A stretch of DNA of 64,000 nucleotides from an uncultured Mucilaginibacter sp. GTDB lineage: Bacteria > Bacteroidota > Bacteroidia > Sphingobacteriales > Sphingobacteriaceae. The notes below the pieces were generated by a model. The model did no database searches and was not told where the DNA came from. It saw nothing but the letters and a program-made list of their open reading frames with translations. Every line of letters begins with the position of its first letter. Position 1 is the stretch's first letter. Of the stretch, positions 9,108-17,607 are shown piece by piece. Both the position numbers and the translations under genes were made by a program. The stretch is taken from the NCBI GenBank assembly GCA_913775265.1, contig CAJYJH010000064.1, forward strand, positions 1 to 64,000, written 5' to 3'.

Positions 9108-9480
9108 TTTGTCATCTCGAATGATAATGAGAGATCTTGATAGTTGCGATGATTGAATAGTAAAACAATCACCTGTCATGTCGACGAAGGTCGGCATCCC
9201 ATGTGCTAAGTAATGAAGCGTTTTTGCGTTGTTAACTATGTGCTAAGTGATTTTAGTTCTTGCGTTTTTAACGTTTATCAGTGCTAATTAACTCACTTCA
9301 GCCCGCTCATTTGCCGCGGAGGCTGGTCCTTTGTCATAGCCACAAAGTACCCAAAAGGCCTATCTGTTGCGATCACCTCACAGCCGCACAAGCCCCTCGC
9401 TGGCCCGGGCGCAACAGCGGGCCTTTACGCTTTTTTGTATACAGGGCTTGAAGTCCTCCCTTCCGGGGAGGATTTAGGTG
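9108..9480 (+). repeat. Structured interspersed repeat, copy 2 (complete)
   Basis: Most complete copy. In order: REP-A (9108-9150, GTCATCTCGAATGATAATGA type); REP-B palindrome (9178-9212, TGTCGAC-gaag-GTCGGCA); a variable AT-rich spacer; HP3 (CCGC 9303-9306 / GCGG 9316-9319); HP2 (9325-9334 / 9342-9351 around loop CATAGCC, one mismatch); and HP1 (AAGGCC..CTGTTGCG 9355-9371 / CGCAACAG..GGCCTT 9410-9425). HP1 is followed by GCTTTTTTG at 9429-9437 like a terminator. The GC hairpin CCTCCCTTCCGGGGAGGA follows at 9453. There is no gene in 9015-9697. Short open frames here are repeat by-products. Confidence 0.85.
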
Positions 9481-9540
9481 GGGCTGCTGATGGCCTGATA
9501 CCATGAGCCACAAGCAGGACGCTTGCGGCAGCATAATAAA

Positions 9541-9697
9541 GCAAAATCCCCAGCCCTCTGAAGGAGAGCTTTTGACTAGCAAAACCGCAATCTATTCTGC
9601 AAATTCATCAATTCAGTAAATTCTGATTCAAAATTCAGTAAATTCCGGTTCAGACCACCACGCTAATCAAAAGCTCCCCCTTTAGGGGGGTGGGGGG
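9541..9697. repeat. Dispersed GC hairpins and AATTCAGTAAATTC tandem
   Basis: The segment holds a decayed GC hairpin (CCAGCCCTCTGAAGGAGAGC), then near-tandem copies of AATTCAGTAAATTC (about 9600-9650). It ends with the hairpin CCCCCTTTAGGGGGG at 9667-9682, directly against the stop codon of the minus-strand receptor gene. On the minus strand this last hairpin is followed by AGCTTTTGA, so it may help end the six-gene transcript. Confidence 0.6.
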
Positions 9698-12172
9698 TTA
9701 AAACAACTTCGTAATATTAAACATAACATTCCTCGGTTCGCCGGGGAATATGCGGGTGTAGTTGTAGCCGGCTATCCAGTAGCGCTGGTTAAACAGGTTG
9801 TTAAAATTGGCGGCCAGGCGCACTTTGCTAAAGGTGTAGTACAGGGCAGCATCGGCGGTGGTGTAGGCGGGCAATTGCAGCGTGGTAATCTCGGTATTAC
9901 GGCGCGAGGCATGGTTGATGCCGCCGCCAACGCCTAAGCCGCTTAGCGGGCCTTTAATTACGTTGTATTTGAGCCATATGTTAGCCATATGCTTGGGCGC
10001 ATTGGCGCGTTGCATACCAATCTCGGCAGGTAGTCCTTCTTTTACCACAGCCTCGTTATAAGAGTAGTTGGCATTTACCGACAAGTTGGGCAAAATGTTG
10101 CCAATGGCTTCTACCTCTAACCCCTTCGATTGTTCGCGGCCGCGCTGTCGGTACAGGTCGGGGTTGATCGGGTCATTGGCATATACCAGTACGTTGCGCT
10201 GGTTAATCTGGTATACGGCGAAGTTTAGGGCCAGGGCATCCTCAAACAGTCCGGCTTTGGCGCCGGCCTCTACCATGTTGCTTTTTAACGGGTCGAACGG
10301 ACCGCCGCTATTGGGGTTGCTAAACACCGAAGCGCTTTGCGGCTGGTAGCCTTGGGTGTAGCTGCCATAAAGGTTTACTTGCTTGGTTAAGCTGTACACC
10401 AAACCGGCGCGCGGTATCAGGGCGCGTTGGGTTAAGTTGGTTTGGTTGTTTTGCTTGTAGTCGGTATAATCGGTGTAAAACTCTTGTCTTAAACCCAACA
10501 GTAGCTGGAAATTACGGTACGTTAACTGATCCTGAACATAAACCGCGTTAACGGCATATTTACTCGGCGCATAATTAGTGGCCGTTAAAAAATAGCTGCT
10601 CGTGTTGCGGATGGGGTATTGTATATTTTGCAAATCAAAGTGGGCTACGTTAGGCACCGGGTTGCCCTTGCTGTCCAGCAAATACAACGCTTTATTAGCC
10701 GGGTTGTAGTTGTTGATGATGCCGTTGTTGGCGGCATTGCGGTAACCGCGGGCCACGTTCTGGCTGCCGCCTACGGGGCGCAACTGGGCAATATAATCGT
10801 AGCCTAACAATACCGTTTGTTTAAAATCACCTTTGCCGGTTTTGAGGGTGGCAAACAGATTCAGGTTGTCCGAAAATAGTTTTTGCATACGCTCCAGCAA
10901 CTGCATACCCACCTGGCTTGGTATTTCCTTACCGGCACCATCTACCGCAAAAGTATTGGTGGTGCGGTGCTCAGAGAGGGCCTCGTCCCAGCCGTATTTC
11001 ATGTAGGTGGCGTTTACCGAAAGGTTATCGGTAAAGGCATGGCTCAGGTTAAAGTTAAATTGCAGGTTGCGCACATTGTAGTAATCGTTGGCGGCATTAA
11101 TAGCCAGACTGATGGGGGTAGAATAAATATCGCCGTTAGAGCTGGCACCAAAAATAGGCTGACCGCGATCGATACGGCTTTTGTTGTAGTTGTAAACCAA
11201 ATCAACGTTCAGCGCGGTTTTAGGCGATGGCAGGTAGGTGATGGATGGCGCTATCAGGTAGTTATCGGCAAACTGTAAATTACGGAAGCTTTCGGCATGG
11301 CTGTAGGCCGTGTTGAGGCGAAACAGCACGGTGCTATCTTTCATGAGCGGACCAGTAAAATCGGCGGCAGCACGCACGGTATTAAAGCTGCCGCTGGTTA
11401 CGCTGATGCCGTAACGTTTAGTAGGCAAAGGTTTTTTGGTTACGAAGTTGATAGTACCACCGGGTGCCGTATTGCCAAACAGGGCCGAGGCCGGGCCTTT
11501 AATAATCTCGATACGTTCCAGGTTGGCGGTTACTGGATGGTCGAAAAAGCCAAATGCCGAGCGTAAGCCGTTAATTAATCTGGGCTGATTTTCGCCGCTG
11601 CGGAAACCGCGGATCACAATATCATTATAACCCGAATAACGGCTCACTCCACTAATCAACTTGGTAGCATCCCAGGCACGGTCAATCTGCCGGTCGGCAA
11701 TCAGCTCTTTGGTGATAATACTTACCGACTGCGGGATGTCTTTTAAATACGTGCCTGTTTTAGTGGCACCAAAAGTATAATCGCTTTTGTACGAGGTTCG
11801 GGCCCGGCCAATAATTTCTACCTGTTGCAGGGCCTGCTCGGCAGCCACAAGGGGGATAGTTACGGTGGTTGGTCGGCCGGCATTGATGCGGGTAACATGA
11901 CGGTGGGGCTGGTAGCCTACACCACTGCAAATTACGGCAACCTCACCGGCGGGCAGTTGGGTAAAAACAGCTTCGCCTTTGTTGTTGGTAGAGCTGATTT
12001 GGGCGGTGCCTTCAATAGTCACCGTCATACCGGTTAAAGGGCGGGTTTGCTGGTCGGTTACGCGTACCAATAAGGTATTGTTGCCTGTTTGTGCACAAAG
12101 GGTAATGGTTTTGAGGATCAGCAATAAAAATACCACGGCAGATACCGTGATTTTTAGAAATTTAGGAAACAT
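9698..12172 (-). CDS. TonB-dependent siderophore-type receptor
   Basis: 824 aa outer-membrane receptor. A signal peptide ends near LCAQ (residue 28). Residues about 30-115 form a carboxypeptidase-regulatory-like domain. The plug (about 130-250) has QSVSIITKELIADR, VIRGFRSGENQPRLINGLR and IEIIKGPASALFGNTAPGG. The rest is a 22-strand-type barrel ending NVMFNITKLF, with the terminal Phe usual for OMP assembly. The plug pattern is that of ferrichrome/ferric-siderophore receptors; the metal complex is not determined. It is the last gene of a six-gene minus-strand group and lies 44 bases after the AstE/AspA-like gene, suggesting that the locus imports or processes the same ligand. Confidence 0.92.
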   Translation of the reverse strand: MFPKFLKITVSAVVFLLLILKTITLCAQTGNNTLLVRVTDQQTRPLTGMTVTIEGTAQISSTNNKGEAVFTQLPAGEVAVICSGVGYQPHRHVTRINAGRPTTVTIPLVAAEQALQQVEIIGRARTSYKSDYTFGATKTGTYLKDIPQSVSIITKELIADRQIDRAWDATKLISGVSRYSGYNDIVIRGFRSGENQPRLINGLRSAFGFFDHPVTANLERIEIIKGPASALFGNTAPGGTINFVTKKPLPTKRYGISVTSGSFNTVRAAADFTGPLMKDSTVLFRLNTAYSHAESFRNLQFADNYLIAPSITYLPSPKTALNVDLVYNYNKSRIDRGQPIFGASSNGDIYSTPISLAINAANDYYNVRNLQFNFNLSHAFTDNLSVNATYMKYGWDEALSEHRTTNTFAVDGAGKEIPSQVGMQLLERMQKLFSDNLNLFATLKTGKGDFKQTVLLGYDYIAQLRPVGGSQNVARGYRNAANNGIINNYNPANKALYLLDSKGNPVPNVAHFDLQNIQYPIRNTSSYFLTATNYAPSKYAVNAVYVQDQLTYRNFQLLLGLRQEFYTDYTDYKQNNQTNLTQRALIPRAGLVYSLTKQVNLYGSYTQGYQPQSASVFSNPNSGGPFDPLKSNMVEAGAKAGLFEDALALNFAVYQINQRNVLVYANDPINPDLYRQRGREQSKGLEVEAIGNILPNLSVNANYSYNEAVVKEGLPAEIGMQRANAPKHMANIWLKYNVIKGPLSGLGVGGGINHASRRNTEITTLQLPAYTTADAALYYTFSKVRLAANFNNLFNQRYWIAGYNYTRIFPGEPRNVMFNITKLF

Positions 12173-12216
12173 AAGTAATTAGTGTATAATGTTTTGTGTG
12201 GTTTGTTTTGAAGATT

Positions 12217-13260
12217 TTAATTAAGATGACCGATGCTGAACAGCTCGTCGGTTTTGTTAACCGGGGGCGTCGAGATCATGTACAGGATCATGCCATCCAC
12301 CGGCGATTTAATGTCGGTTACTTTGTTGCCAAATAGGTCGGTGATGTAACCCAGCATCGTTCCTTTTTTGATGAAATCGCCGGCCTTTAAGCGGCTATAA
12401 AAAAAGCCATCATAATCACTGTTGATGAACGTGCGGTTACGGATGTAAAGCGGGGTAACTTTATTTATTGAGCCGTTAGTGATCTTTAAATAATTAAGCG
12501 CATTATGATAAGCGGAGAGAACTTTGTTTACCATTTCGGGCTCGGCCATGCCGTAGCGCCCGCACTCAATATCTGCCGCCGGTATGCCGCGCACAACCGC
12601 CTCGCGCGAGCAGTATTTGGATGGTCCGGTAACACCCGGTAGGTTATCAAACTGCACTACATAGTTAAAGCCCAAGGCTGTGGCAAACTCACGCGATTTT
12701 TTTGAGAGCTCCAGAGTGCCTGTATGGTTATAATAACCTGCATAAGGGCGCAAATCGTTATTGGCCTCGCCTGAGTGTGCGTCAATCACATAATTACAAC
12801 GGGCGATAATTTGATTGGCAATGGTATAGGCCAGCCGCTCGGTGATGGTGCCGTTGGCCTTACCCGGAAAGCTGCGGTTAAGATTTTTGTTATCCATTTG
12901 GTTAAGGGCGATGCTGCGCTGCAAAAAGGCCGGTACATTGGCCATATGCACCAGTATCAGTGTGCCGCTCATGTGGGCAGGGTTGAGGCTTTGGGCCAGC
13001 TGTTGCGCAGCTATAATGGGCGGGTACTCGAAGCCGTGTATACCTGATACAATGCCCAACACCTTGCCGGGCTCCTTGCCGTTAAACACCGTTACCGGGA
13101 TGATGGTGCTATCACTGCCATCCGTTACCGGAATGCTGAACGACATTTTAGTGCCGGGCTGTACAGCCTTTTGCTGAAACAAAAAAGGTTTGTTTTGTGC
13201 ATGGAGCACAGTAGTAAAACAAAGGAGTGCAGTGATGCTTTTTAAGAGTTTATAGTACAT
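12217..13260 (-). CDS. Exported succinylglutamate desuccinylase/aspartoacylase-like hydrolase
   Basis: 347 aa with a signal peptide (MYYKLLKSITALLCFTTVLHAQ). The zinc site of the M14-related AstE/AspA family is visible: GIHGFE (His75, Glu78) and the later IDAHSGE. The family's NMDNKNLNRSFPG-like loop is present as LNQMDNKNLNRSFPG. Such enzymes hydrolyse N-acyl amino acids or related amides. Being exported, this one acts in the periplasm. It is sandwiched, with gaps of 2 and 44 bases, between an ABC permease gene and a TonB receptor gene. It may therefore act on the receptor's ligand or release its metal (inference). Confidence 0.85.
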   Translation of the reverse strand: MYYKLLKSITALLCFTTVLHAQNKPFLFQQKAVQPGTKMSFSIPVTDGSDSTIIPVTVFNGKEPGKVLGIVSGIHGFEYPPIIAAQQLAQSLNPAHMSGTLILVHMANVPAFLQRSIALNQMDNKNLNRSFPGKANGTITERLAYTIANQIIARCNYVIDAHSGEANNDLRPYAGYYNHTGTLELSKKSREFATALGFNYVVQFDNLPGVTGPSKYCSREAVVRGIPAADIECGRYGMAEPEMVNKVLSAYHNALNYLKITNGSINKVTPLYIRNRTFINSDYDGFFYSRLKAGDFIKKGTMLGYITDLFGNKVTDIKSPVDGMILYMISTPPVNKTDELFSIGHLN

Positions 13261-13262
13261 AA

Positions 13263-14648
13263 TTACTTAAGTTCAGGGTTGGTAAATAGCTGTATTACAA
13301 AAGCCAGTGCAAATACAAATGCCGTGCTGATAGCCAGGGTGAGCAAAGCCATGCTGATGGCTGCCTTATCTGGTTTGGCCTGGTAAACATGTCGCGGCTC
13401 GCCGTTGTAATCGGCATGCCGGAAAGGCTGGTCGTTAAACAAAAACGGGTAGTAATAGGCTTTAAGTCGGTGATGAAACTGGCGGGCACTTTTTACAAAA
13501 GCCAGATGTGCCTGCAGGTCGGTACCGCCGACTGCGTTGAGTAATACCTGGAAGGTAGCCGGGGCACTTACTACGCTGAAGCGGTTAGCCCAGTCGGCCC
13601 GCGACTGCAGTTTGCTCAGGTACGTCTGGTACAGGCTCTCTACAGACCGGTCGCCCAGTTCCTGGAAGGCAAAATACCATTTCCAGGCAAAGCGCCCGGT
13701 TACCGGGCTGGTGTTGCGATACTGCGGGTAGTGGGCAAAAAAGCGTTTAAAAGTTTCGTCTTTGGGCTTGTCCCAACCGGCGTGTACTTGTTCGCGTTGT
13801 TTCAGGGTAAGCGCCAGGCCTTCGGTAACGGGCTGCTTAATTTGCGATGCTACGTTGATAATCACCGGTAAAATAATGGTGAGCAGCAGCCATACGCCCA
13901 ACAGGCAAATCGCATTAAAGGCCGAGCTTTTTTTAAGGACGATAACGGCATAGCAAACCCCAAACCAAAACAGGCAATAAAGCGTGGTAGCGCCCAGCCA
14001 AACCCATACACGGCCATCAGGCTGTGCACCCGTAAACAGGATGCCTGCTGCTGTGAGCAATACTACCAGCAGCATTACCAAACCAAACCGAAATAATAGC
14101 TTACACAACAAAAAGGTAGATAACGACACCGGCTGCGATAGTACCAAAGCCAGCGTTCCGCGTTCTTTCTCTGCCGAAAACAGGTTGAAACAAATAGCAA
14201 CGATGAACAGCGGCAGCAAAAACACCAGCACAAAAGCCAGATCGAAACTACCGGTAGCCAGCTTGTCGGGGTTGGTGTTTTCGGAGCTGCACAGTTGGTT
14301 ATGCACGGCCAGTAAGCGCAGTTTAATGTAATAGGGGTTGGCATCGCGCTGGCCTATGGATAACGCCGCCCACGAGTCGGGCATGTGGCGGGCAAAGGTA
14401 GCGTGGTAATAGCCAATATCGCCCGCATCAGCGGTGTCGGCGTATTTGGTTTTAAGCTCGGCTATGTTTTCTTGATAGAGATGATCCAGGTGCTCAATTT
14501 TGGCACGCTGGCGCTGTATTTCGGCATGGCCCGAGTAAATACCATAGCCGCCTGCCATTAAAATAAGCAGGGCAAAAAGCAGCAGGCTCCTTTCGGTTTT
14601 AAAGTTGAGCCATTCTGCGTAAAGCAATGTTCTAAGGGCCTTTTTCAT
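13263..14648 (-). CDS. ABC-2 type permease with large extracytoplasmic loop (DUF3526-like)
   Basis: 461 aa from ATG 14648 (MKKALRTLLYAEWLNFKTERS), which overlaps the upstream gene by ATGA and fits translational coupling. A longer frame from 14705 is less likely. Topology: one TM segment at about 20-40, a large hydrophilic loop (about 45-160), then a bundle of helices (about 165-300), another large soluble part and a last TM segment near the C-terminus. This is the NosY/DUF3526 arrangement. It is paired with the related 473-aa permease upstream and the ATPase, so the transporter is probably a heterodimer. The direction is more likely export (inference). Confidence 0.85.
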   Translation of the reverse strand: MKKALRTLLYAEWLNFKTERSLLLFALLILMAGGYGIYSGHAEIQRQRAKIEHLDHLYQENIAELKTKYADTADAGDIGYYHATFARHMPDSWAALSIGQRDANPYYIKLRLLAVHNQLCSSENTNPDKLATGSFDLAFVLVFLLPLFIVAICFNLFSAEKERGTLALVLSQPVSLSTFLLCKLLFRFGLVMLLVVLLTAAGILFTGAQPDGRVWVWLGATTLYCLFWFGVCYAVIVLKKSSAFNAICLLGVWLLLTIILPVIINVASQIKQPVTEGLALTLKQREQVHAGWDKPKDETFKRFFAHYPQYRNTSPVTGRFAWKWYFAFQELGDRSVESLYQTYLSKLQSRADWANRFSVVSAPATFQVLLNAVGGTDLQAHLAFVKSARQFHHRLKAYYYPFLFNDQPFRHADYNGEPRHVYQAKPDKAAISMALLTLAISTAFVFALAFVIQLFTNPELK

Positions 14649-16066
14649 AAAGTGAAGTATCGGGTAATTAATCGGGTGAAGAAAAAGTACAGCAGACCGC
14701 CCCAAAGCAGCAACGCCACTACCGAAACTAAATGACTGCCCAAAGCCCAGCCCACCGATGGTTCGCGGTAGCTAAAAGCCGGGTAGTTTTTCCAGTGGCT
14801 GTTATCCAGCCGGGTTTCTTTGTCGTGGTACTTCAGTTTGGTGGCTTGCAAATGGTTCAAGTGCTGCGCCAGGCGGTAGCGGTAGTCTTCGGCAGCTTTT
14901 AAAAAGTGCACATAATGGGCAGCATCCGTACCGGCCAGGGCCATGGAGGTGTACCTGATAGCCAGATAAGGGTTCAGCAACCCCGCCCACTCAGACACGT
15001 TGCTTTGCTGATGATAAGTGTTGGCCAGCTTGTCGAACTCCTGCGCATATACCTTACTGCTGTAAGCTTCGCCTTCGGCCATCACCAGTCCGTCAACATT
15101 TACGGGTAGCTGGCTCACCGAGTCTACTTTGTATTTAGCCAGCAGGGCTTTGGTAAACGCTGCGGTGCGCTTATCCTGCGGGTCGTGGCCGTTCATGCCG
15201 TGGCTGGCGGCATGATGTACCGTGGCATCCATTTCGGCTTTGGATGGTGTTTGGTAAAGCAGACTGCCCAGATTAGCGGTTACCTTAGGCATAATCACAC
15301 AGGCGGTAATCCAGATGCCCAGCAACAATAGCAGCGCCGAGCGCGAGTGTTGGTTTAACGCTGATATTAAGATGCTTCCTGCCAGGAATATGAAGAAATA
15401 CACCAGGTAGGCAGTCAGAAAAAGCAGCAACCGTAACAGAAAACCGGCATCTATACTCAGGCCATTAGCCAGCAGCAAAAACAAAGAGGCAACCAGTAAG
15501 GCAGGCAGGATGATGAGCGAGAGCGCCTTAGCGTAACCCTGCAATTTGGCGTTCGCAATCTGTGCTACGGTAAGGCCCTGGCTTAGTAGCACTTTGAGAG
15601 TTTCCTGTTCTTTTTCTTGCGTAAAGGTGTTAAATGTTAAAAAAATAATGAGCAGCGGAATGAGCCATTGCAGCACAAAGGCCACCGTCATTTCGCCAAA
15701 GCGCAGCAACCCGCCCGACTGCTGCACGGCGCTAAAGTTGGCGCTGTTTTGCTGGTGGGCCTCCAGGTAAACCATGGTGCCGGTGTAGGTATCTAAACCA
15801 AAATCAAAAAAGCTGAGCGACGATTTAGGCCTGAACGCGTACGACCCATAATGCGCCATACGGTGCGGGTGCCGCGAGGGCTGACTCTTAAAATCGTGGT
15901 CGGCCGCGTGCTGGGCTAGGTTACGCTCGGCCGATAGCTGGTTATAACTCACCACACCGCTAACGGCAGCTACGGCCAGTAGTAGCACGATGATGGCACC
16001 TAAAAGCACAAAACGCTTGTCGCGCCGGGCCGATACCAGTTCTTTTTGGGCTAATGTTTTAATCAT
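14645..16066 (-). CDS. ABC-2 type permease with large extracytoplasmic loop (DUF3526-like)
   Basis: 473 aa. The N-terminus MIKTLAQKELVSARRDKRFVLL leads into a first TM segment, a loop with several His residues (about 45-120), five central TM helices (about 130-255), a second soluble loop and a last TM helix. It is a paralogue of the next gene, with the same TM-loop-bundle-loop-TM plan. The segment FNTFTQEKEQETLKVLLSQG is the cytoplasmic coupling region typical of ABC-2 permeases, and the partner has FNLFSAEKERGTLALVLSQP. Its start lies 3 bases after the stop of the ATPase gene. Confidence 0.88.
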   Translation of the reverse strand: MIKTLAQKELVSARRDKRFVLLGAIIVLLLAVAAVSGVVSYNQLSAERNLAQHAADHDFKSQPSRHPHRMAHYGSYAFRPKSSLSFFDFGLDTYTGTMVYLEAHQQNSANFSAVQQSGGLLRFGEMTVAFVLQWLIPLLIIFLTFNTFTQEKEQETLKVLLSQGLTVAQIANAKLQGYAKALSLIILPALLVASLFLLLANGLSIDAGFLLRLLLFLTAYLVYFFIFLAGSILISALNQHSRSALLLLLGIWITACVIMPKVTANLGSLLYQTPSKAEMDATVHHAASHGMNGHDPQDKRTAAFTKALLAKYKVDSVSQLPVNVDGLVMAEGEAYSSKVYAQEFDKLANTYHQQSNVSEWAGLLNPYLAIRYTSMALAGTDAAHYVHFLKAAEDYRYRLAQHLNHLQATKLKYHDKETRLDNSHWKNYPAFSYREPSVGWALGSHLVSVVALLLWGGLLYFFFTRLITRYFTL

Positions 16067-16069
16067 GGC

Positions 16070-16780
16070 TTAGTCGTGCATGTAGTTGAGGTACAGTTTT
16101 TCCAGTTCGTAGGCGTCCAGCTCGCCCGAGGAGAGTTCGTGTACCAGTTCACCGGCTTTCATAATGCCAATGCGCGAGCTTACCTCACGCGCCCTGAAAA
16201 TATCGTGCGTAGCCATAAACACGGCGGTACCCTCGGCGCTCAGTTGCAGCAGCAGTTCCGAAAACTCGTTACTGGCCTTAGGGTCAAGGCCTGAGGTGGG
16301 CTCATCTAACAGCAACACCTTGGCCCGTTTGGCCAGTGCTGCCGCAATGCCCACCTTTTGGCGCATACCTTTAGAGTAAGCCCCTGTGCGCTTGTTAATA
16401 GCTTCGGATGGTAGCCCGGAGCGGATCAAGAAGTCGTTTAATGTATCGGCCCGGTAATCAAACCCGGCCAGCGAGCTTAACAGCGACAGGTTTTCAAAGC
16501 CGCTCAGGTTGGGGTAAAGCACCACCTGCTCGGGTATATAGGCCAGGTGTTTCTTAATCTCGACGGGGTGTTTGGCTACCTCCAGGTTGTTAATGAGCGC
16601 CATGCCGCCGGTAGGCTCAATAAAGCCCAAAAACAGGTTGATGGTGGTAGATTTACCGGCGCCGTTGGGGCCTAACAGGCTGTAAATTTCGCCGGGTTGC
16701 AGTTGCAGGTTAAGCGGCTTAAGCGCCTGCTTTTCCTGGTAGTTTTTGCTTAGATTTTTTGCTTCTAATACAAACGCCAT
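16070..16780 (-). CDS. ABC transporter ATP-binding protein
   Basis: 236 aa ATPase with Walker A GPNGAGKST (residues 37-45), Q-loop in AYIPEQVVLYP, signature YSKGMRQKVG, Walker B VLLLDEPTSGLDP and the switch ATHDIF. It is complete and of the CcmA/NosF/drug-export size class. It partners the two permeases encoded directly downstream. A 192-base untranslated gap separates it from the His-rich gene. That gap holds two small hairpins (16877-16899, imperfect; 16917-16937, TAGTCC/GGACTA) that could tune read-through. Confidence 0.93.
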   Translation of the reverse strand: MAFVLEAKNLSKNYQEKQALKPLNLQLQPGEIYSLLGPNGAGKSTTINLFLGFIEPTGGMALINNLEVAKHPVEIKKHLAYIPEQVVLYPNLSGFENLSLLSSLAGFDYRADTLNDFLIRSGLPSEAINKRTGAYSKGMRQKVGIAAALAKRAKVLLLDEPTSGLDPKASNEFSELLLQLSAEGTAVFMATHDIFRAREVSSRIGIMKAGELVHELSSGELDAYELEKLYLNYMHD

Positions 16781-16972
16781 AAAAAAAGAGAGGTTAAATA
16801 AAATATCAAAAGATGCAGCTACGCGGCCATAAGCCGGTGCCGTTGTTGAGCAAGAGGGAGGAATAGCACTAAAGCCATTACTGCAAATGCAGCAATGCCA
16901 TATAGCAAAGCATGATTAGTCCATTAAAAGCGGACTATACCTAAAAACAGGAAATAAAAATGCAGAATGGTG

Positions 16973-17326
16973 CTATGCCAGAGCAATAGCAGGAGGGCCT
17001 TTGTTGGTCCAGGTATGGACACAGGCCGTAAAAATGCTTTGCGCATAATTAACCGATAAAACTATCGGCTGAGGTGCAAAGTAAATGCAGGCAAAAGAGT
17101 TAAAAACGGGCAGGTACGAGGCCTGTGAATGATGATGATAATCGCACAGATGACATTTACCCGCATCTTGCGAAAAGTGCAAATGTTTGGCCGCATGATG
17201 AGCCTTAACCTGCACTACGGCCGTGCTGCCTTTATGCACGTGCAAACCCTGCGCCGCTTGCAGTGTGGTGAACACCAGCAGCAGGCACCAAGCCAAAAAG
17301 CGATATGCGCGGATAGTTAAAGGCAT
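16973..17326 (-). CDS. Small exported His/Cys-rich, probably metal-binding protein
   Basis: 117 aa with a signal peptide (about 1-27, ends AAQG). The mature part is rich in His: LHVHKG, HHAAKHLHF and the strongest motif KCHLCDYHHHS (two Cys and four His within ten residues), a likely soft-metal or zinc site. No family assigned with confidence. First gene of the minus-strand group that ends with a TonB receptor, which supports a role in handling a metal in the periplasm. Upstream there is a CACCTTTG near-match to the -7 element at 17340-17347, very close to the start. Confidence 0.75.
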   Translation of the reverse strand: MPLTIRAYRFLAWCLLLVFTTLQAAQGLHVHKGSTAVVQVKAHHAAKHLHFSQDAGKCHLCDYHHHSQASYLPVFNSFACIYFAPQPIVLSVNYAQSIFTACVHTWTNKGPPAIALA

Positions 17327-17607
17327 GCAGTTCCGGGCGCAAAGGTGCGGTTAATAAGCGGTAATGTCAAGAGCGTGGGGTGGTGGGAGGTAGAAACGCC
17401 GCGTTGACTTATCTCTATACCACGTTTACCCATCTAATAATAGATAATTTGGTAAACTAACCTTTGCTGATTGAGAAAAGCTCGTGCTTATTTTTTAAGC
17501 GAAAGGTTTACTAAGTAAACAGGCACTTTATTGCATGTTTGAATTTAATTGGCTATCATTTATCTATCATTGTGCTTTAGCATTCAAAGATTACACTTGT
17601 ACACTGA

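Noticed and set aside
9373..9582. Open frame on the minus strand within repeat copy 2
   Set aside because: It is produced by the structured repeat and GC hairpins; similar frames appear in other copies and are Pro/Arg/Gly-rich without domain character.
16781..16972. Riboswitch between the His-rich gene and the ABC ATPase gene
   Set aside because: Two weak hairpins are present, but no cobalamin, NiCo or Mn consensus could be recognised; kept only as a note on the ATPase entry.
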